Below are positions 60,533 to 64,000 of a stretch of DNA of 64,000 nt, piece by piece. Under the pieces are notes generated by a model. The model ran no database searches, was not told the origin of the DNA, and saw only the letters and a program-made list of their open reading frames with translations. The stretch covers positions 1 through 64,000 of the forward strand of contig JAOALB010000067.1 of NCBI GenBank assembly GCA_025331125.1, given 5' to 3'. Both the position numbers and the translations under genes were made by a program. Source of the stretch: Mycogone perniciosa (lineage: Eukaryota > Ascomycota > Sordariomycetes > Hypocreales > Hypocreaceae). Within the stretch, counting starts at the first letter, position 1. Each line of letters starts with the position of its first letter.

Positions 60533-62440
60533 TTTAAAAGATTCCTTTAAGGCATTATTTATAAAGTTATCTAAATTAGTAACTTTTACTATAAAGCAGG
60601 CCAGTAAACTTTCCTTTAATAAGCTGTTAAAGATATTTATTAAATTGATTTTATTTTAAAGGGGCTTTATGATAGGGGTAAAGGGTATTATTTTACTTAA
60701 AAAAAGGGGTTTTTAAATTTAAGCCTTAAAAGCAGTAAAAGATCTAGTTAAGGCAGCTTAAAGAGCTCCTCCTTTAAGTGCATTAAGATTAAGCTTAAAG
60801 GTAAAAGGGGTAAAGTTTTTTTTTTAAAATTTTCAAATTTTAAATTCTTTAATACCTTTAAGTTATTCTTTAATAGTATATACTTTTATACTATTTTTCA
60901 TAGTTAAGTATATATAATAGTTTAAAGTATTAAATTAATAAAGTTTAAAGCAGTTAATATATTAAATAAAATTATTATAGTTTTTATTTTTATTGATATA
61001 TTAAAAGGCAGGTTTATTATACTTTTTATAATATATAATTTTAATATACCTTTAAAGATTATACAAGTTAAAGTATTTATTATATTAAATTACCTATACC
61101 TTTTAAGTTTAAAGCTTTATTAAAGCTAAGCAGTTAAAGAGTTTAAAGTTTATTTTAACTTCCTCTTTAAAAGAGATAAAATAATAATAAATATTAATAA
61201 TTTTACTAAAAAAGGCCTTTTAATAAAAGACTAAAGGTTCTTTAAATTTAATACTCTTTTAAAGTGTAATTAAAATTAGTGTATTAATAGGGAAAGTATT
61301 TAAAGTATTAATATAATATTTAAAAACACTTTATATAAAAAAACTCTTTTATATATATATATTTTTAATTTTTAAGCCGCTAGCCTTTATAATTAAAGTT
61401 AAAGTAAGAATCTTTTTTTAATATCTTTTATTTTAATTTAAAGTATAAATTTAACCTTTACTTTTAAAGTTATTAATTTTAATAACTTTTTACTTAATAT
61501 TAATAACAGTAATCTTTTTCTAGCTATAATTTAAAGGGATTTAAAGAAAGATTTTATTAGTAGTCTTTAAAGTAATCTTTATTTATTTTTATAAGCAATA
61601 AAAGCTAGCTTACTATTACTTTAAAAGGAAGGTTTATTTCTATTTCTTTATACTAAAGAGTTTTTATTTATACCTATAGCTGTAATTATAGCCTATATAA
61701 TTTATTTTAAGCTATTAGCTAGTAAAAGGGTTTCTGCGCTAGTTTTATTTAAAGGCTAAAGCTTAATTTACTATTATTTATTATTTTAATAAAGCCTTTT
61801 ATTAATTAATTAAATAGTTAATAATTAAATAAAAGGGAGGTTTTTACTTAATTTTTTAAAGTATATAAAGGCCTTTAAAGAAAAAAGGTTTTTAAAGGTA
61901 TTAAAAAAGGCTTTATATATTAATATAACTATTAAAAGATAATACTTTCTTTAATATTTAATTAAATAATTATTAATAATTTAAGCTATTAAAAGTAATA
62001 CTTTTTGCCTAACCCTTTAAATTAAGTTAATTTTTTTAATTTAAGTAAAGATTTTAAATACTATATTTAACTGCTTTCTATTTATAAAGGCAGGGGCTTT
62101 TATTAGCCTACTTTAAAGGGAGGAAGAAAAGCTTTTTTAAATCCCTTTTAAAAAGAGAGAAATATTATATTTTAAATTAAAACTAAATTTAAATTTAAAG
62201 ATATTAGTTTTAATATATTTATTATTAATATAGCGTTTTTTAAGCATAAATAGGAGGACTATAGTCTCCTTTTGCCTTAAAAGCGAAAAAGTACTTTCCT
62301 TTTTAAATAGCTAAAGTGCTGCCTACCTAACAGCAGCAAAGTTCAGTTATCCTTAATTTACTTAAAGTCTAATAGCATTCGCTATCTTTCTTTAAATGCT
62401 TAAAAAGGGCGAGAGAGCGTTATAGAGCTTATTTTTCTTA
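60533..62440 (-). pseudogene. LINE first-ORF (gag-like) region, degraded
   Basis: This AT-rich remainder of the LINE lies upstream of the endonuclease part on the minus strand, where the first ORF of Tad1-like elements is found. I cannot make out a clear motif through the stops, so the assignment rests on position between the LINE 5' end and the ORF2 remnant. The start of the endonuclease may lie near 60.53-60.9 kb. Confidence 0.5.
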
Positions 62441-62518
62441 ATAGCTAGTCAAGAGGTTGTGAATTTTGGTGAGTAGGCACCTAAAAGGTGGGGTACCTGT
62501 AGGTGTAGGAGGGAAGCT
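62441..62518 (-). other. LINE 5' end, largely free of RIP
   Basis: The last roughly 80 bases before the right target duplication return to balanced composition, although they are not PKS coding. By position they are the 5' terminus of the LINE. The abrupt change suggests a boundary of the RIP domain inside the element. Confidence 0.55.
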
Positions 62519-62532
62519 TGTATAATTCTGGC
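62519..62532 (+). repeat. Target-site duplication of the LINE, right copy (14 bp)
   Basis: TGTATAATTCTGGC, identical to 20465-20478. The PKS reading resumes directly after it with an ALAWDEYHRDF segment, the residues expected to follow the LYNSG end of the left half. Confidence 0.9.
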
Positions 62533-64000
62533 ATCGCATTGGCCTGGGACGAGTACCATCGTGATTTTTGAAGTCTGCCAGCAGGTTTTGCGACTTCCAG
62601 TATATATTTGAGACAACAAAAAGTACTGGATCCAATACATCCATTATTTGACACTCACGAAAGGTGATCCGCCGACGTCAACGATCATGCAGGCATTACC
62701 ATCTCCAGCTGAGTTATCAACACCATCCGTACAAAGATTAATCCAAGAGACAGTCCAAGACGGTGTTTTCAGACTAGTCGCCGAGTCTGACTTTGGAAGT
62801 GAGCTTCTGAAGGAAGTGGCCTGGGGCCATCGTGTTAATGGCGCCCGACTCTGTCCATCTGTGAGTCCATTTCACCATAAACACATCGGTTACTTATTCG
62901 TTGTACTGAAATTTCCTTAAGTCTCTGTACGCAGACATTTGTCTCACTTTGGGCAAGCGATTGTTACATAAGCACTGTCAGGATCTCCAGGGCTACGCTA
63001 TTGACGTCCAGAACATGAATGTTGACAAGCCTCTGATTCTTAACGACGACACTGAAAATAGATTCCGGGTCGAGGTTACCCATAATAAGAGCACGACTTC
63101 AGCTGAAATGTCCATATACAGTGTGAGCACGCAGGGTAAGCAGACTGCTCAGCACGCTAGATGCATCCTTCACCTTGAGGAGCCGAGGACCTGGATAGAA
63201 GAGTGGGAGCGCATCCAATACCTCATTGAGAGGAGCGTTGAATGGCTGAGGAAGAGGGCTGAGCAAGGTCATGACAGCAAACTTTCGGCGGGCCTGATCT
63301 ACAAGTTGTTTTCCTCACTGGTGGATTATAGCGAAGGATTCAAGGGTTATCGGGAAATAATCCTCCATAGCGACGATCGCGAGGGGACCACGAAGCTCAA
63401 GGGACTAAGTCTTCATCAACCACGGCTAGAAATCACTAAAACTCATCAAGGACTTCCGCAAAGATGTTGTATATAGAACCTATGTCCGTATGAGATCAGT
63501 TGATAGAACAAAGTATTCCGGTGACCTCTATATTCTAGAAGGGAGCCACGTCATTGCTGTGTATGGGGGTATCACAGTAAGTGAAACTTCTGCTACTACT
63601 CTCCTTGACCTTTTCCGATTTCCCTTTTCGCCCTTTGATGCCAATAACACTGACCGTGAGCAGTTCCAAGGTATTTCGCGACGGGTATTAGATACAGTCC
63701 TACCCCCTAATGGCCTTGACGTGAAAGATGTGCCGCCGTGCTGCGAGCGCTGCGTCGATCCTGCCATTGCTTGCAACCTAGGAGTCAGGCCATCAATCTC
63801 AACTCATGTGACCTGGAAGCCCTCAGAAATGCAATTGCATCGACCCACCAATACATCACAGGCAAATCAGATTCGGCCCATTCTCAGGATTCTCTCCGAA
63901 GAGATTGGAGCTCCTATTACTAGCCAGCAAGATAACCTTGGCTTTGCCGAATACGGTGTAGATTCACTCTTGTCTCTCAACATTACTGGTAGGATGCGTG
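62519..64000 (+). pseudogene. Non-reducing PKS, 3' half (PT-ACP), degraded and cut by the window end
   Basis: This continues the gene interrupted at 20478. After ALAWDEYHRDF come an extra T in the T-run 62565-62569 (frameshift) and a TGA at 62609-62611 where family members have Trp. The frame then reads DNKKYWIQY and TLTKGDPP. The product-template domain has its catalytic His in AWGHRVNGARLCPSS, across an intact intron (62861-62921), and continues to HSDDREGT. Near 63.40 kb about 40-50 residues are missing, including the region of the catalytic Asp, and a TAG at 63427-63429 replaces the Trp of the NHGW motif. DFRKDVVYRTYVRM follows, then an intron at 63577-63663. The ACP begins near 63.87 kb and keeps its phosphopantetheine Ser in EYGVDSLLSL. 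No thioesterase is visible; synthases of this type use a separate beta-lactamase-like enzyme. The gene runs past base 64000. Confidence 0.85.

Larger units (their letters stand above)
20479..62518 (-). mobile_element. Tad1-like LINE inserted in the PKS, RIP-degraded and filled with nested elements
   Basis: The outermost element of the AT-rich block, bounded by 14-bp target-site duplications. It lies on the minus strand. The 3' tail is the TTTG repeat at 20479-20500, reverse-transcriptase sequence lies at 20.5-23.6 kb, the endonuclease domain at about 51.2-51.9 kb, the first-ORF region at 60.5-62.4 kb, and the 5' end at about 62440-62518. Removing the pogo block (23604-51183), element D with its duplication (51933-60131) and the solo LTR leaves about 5.9 kb, a near full-length size for this group. 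All frames are destroyed by C-to-T and G-to-A changes. The end at 62518 is not sharply diagnostic by itself; the duplication defines it. Confidence 0.85.

Noticed and set aside
20530..62440. Centromere, mitochondrial insertion or another intrinsically AT-rich region
   Set aside because: Paired LTRs, inverted repeats, target duplications and RIP-altered transposase, RT and integrase traces explain the block.
62648..63476. The PT-domain frames as an independent downstream gene with its own start
   Set aside because: Coding begins at 62533 and continues the residues of the left half; the duplication ties both together.

Overview
The window comes from a filamentous ascomycete (Pezizomycotina). 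Genes carry short GT-AG introns with fungal branch sites, there is an AflR-type Zn2Cys6 regulator and a non-reducing polyketide synthase (NR-PKS), and a very AT-rich block consists of repeats saturated with C-to-T changes as left by repeat-induced point mutation (RIP). An Aspergillus/Penicillium-like member of the Eurotiomycetes is plausible, but the sequence does not prove it.

Layout. 1-3.27 kb: AT-rich edge, a degenerate tandem duplication and gene-free DNA. 3.27-5.85 kb: membrane protein with a sulfatase-like domain. 6.49-17 kb: part of an aromatic polyketide cluster, with a berberine-bridge-type FAD oxidoreductase (+), an AflR-like regulator with an apparent frameshift (-), an O-methyltransferase (+) and an EthD-fold decarboxylase of the emodin/monodictyphenone type (-). 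16.99-20.48 kb and 62.52-64.0 kb: the two halves of one NR-PKS (SAT-KS-AT, then PT-ACP), resembling atrochrysone carboxylic acid synthases. Perfect TCGN5CGA sites, the AflR-type operator, lie upstream of the FAD oxidoreductase, the regulator and the O-methyltransferase, and one overlaps the PKS start.

The PKS is split by a 42,040-bp block. A 14-bp sequence of the gene (20465-20478) is repeated at the far edge (62519-62532). The inner edges look like the two ends of a minus-strand Tad1-like LINE: a TTTG-repeat tail at the left and a GC-richer 5' end at the right. The block is therefore best read as one LINE insertion that later served as a landing pad. Target-site duplications and terminal repeats let the nesting be read out: a Fot1/pogo element in the LINE (TA); Ty3/gypsy element A in the pogo (CTATT); gypsy C (GTAG) and gypsy B (CTTCT/CTTTT) in A; a second, inverted copy of the A family, D, in the LINE (GTTTA); a Tc1/mariner in D (TA); and a solo C-type LTR beside D (CTCC). 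Subtracting the guests leaves about 5.9 kb for the LINE, 1.84 kb for the pogo, 6.65 kb for A and 6.69 kb for D.

The PKS also carries nonsense codons, frameshifts and internal deletions on both sides, so it is a pseudogene. The regulator looks frameshifted, while the oxidoreductase, methyltransferase and decarboxylase remain open. The locus looks like a biosynthetic cluster caught in decay, with a RIP-made AT-rich island inside its core enzyme.
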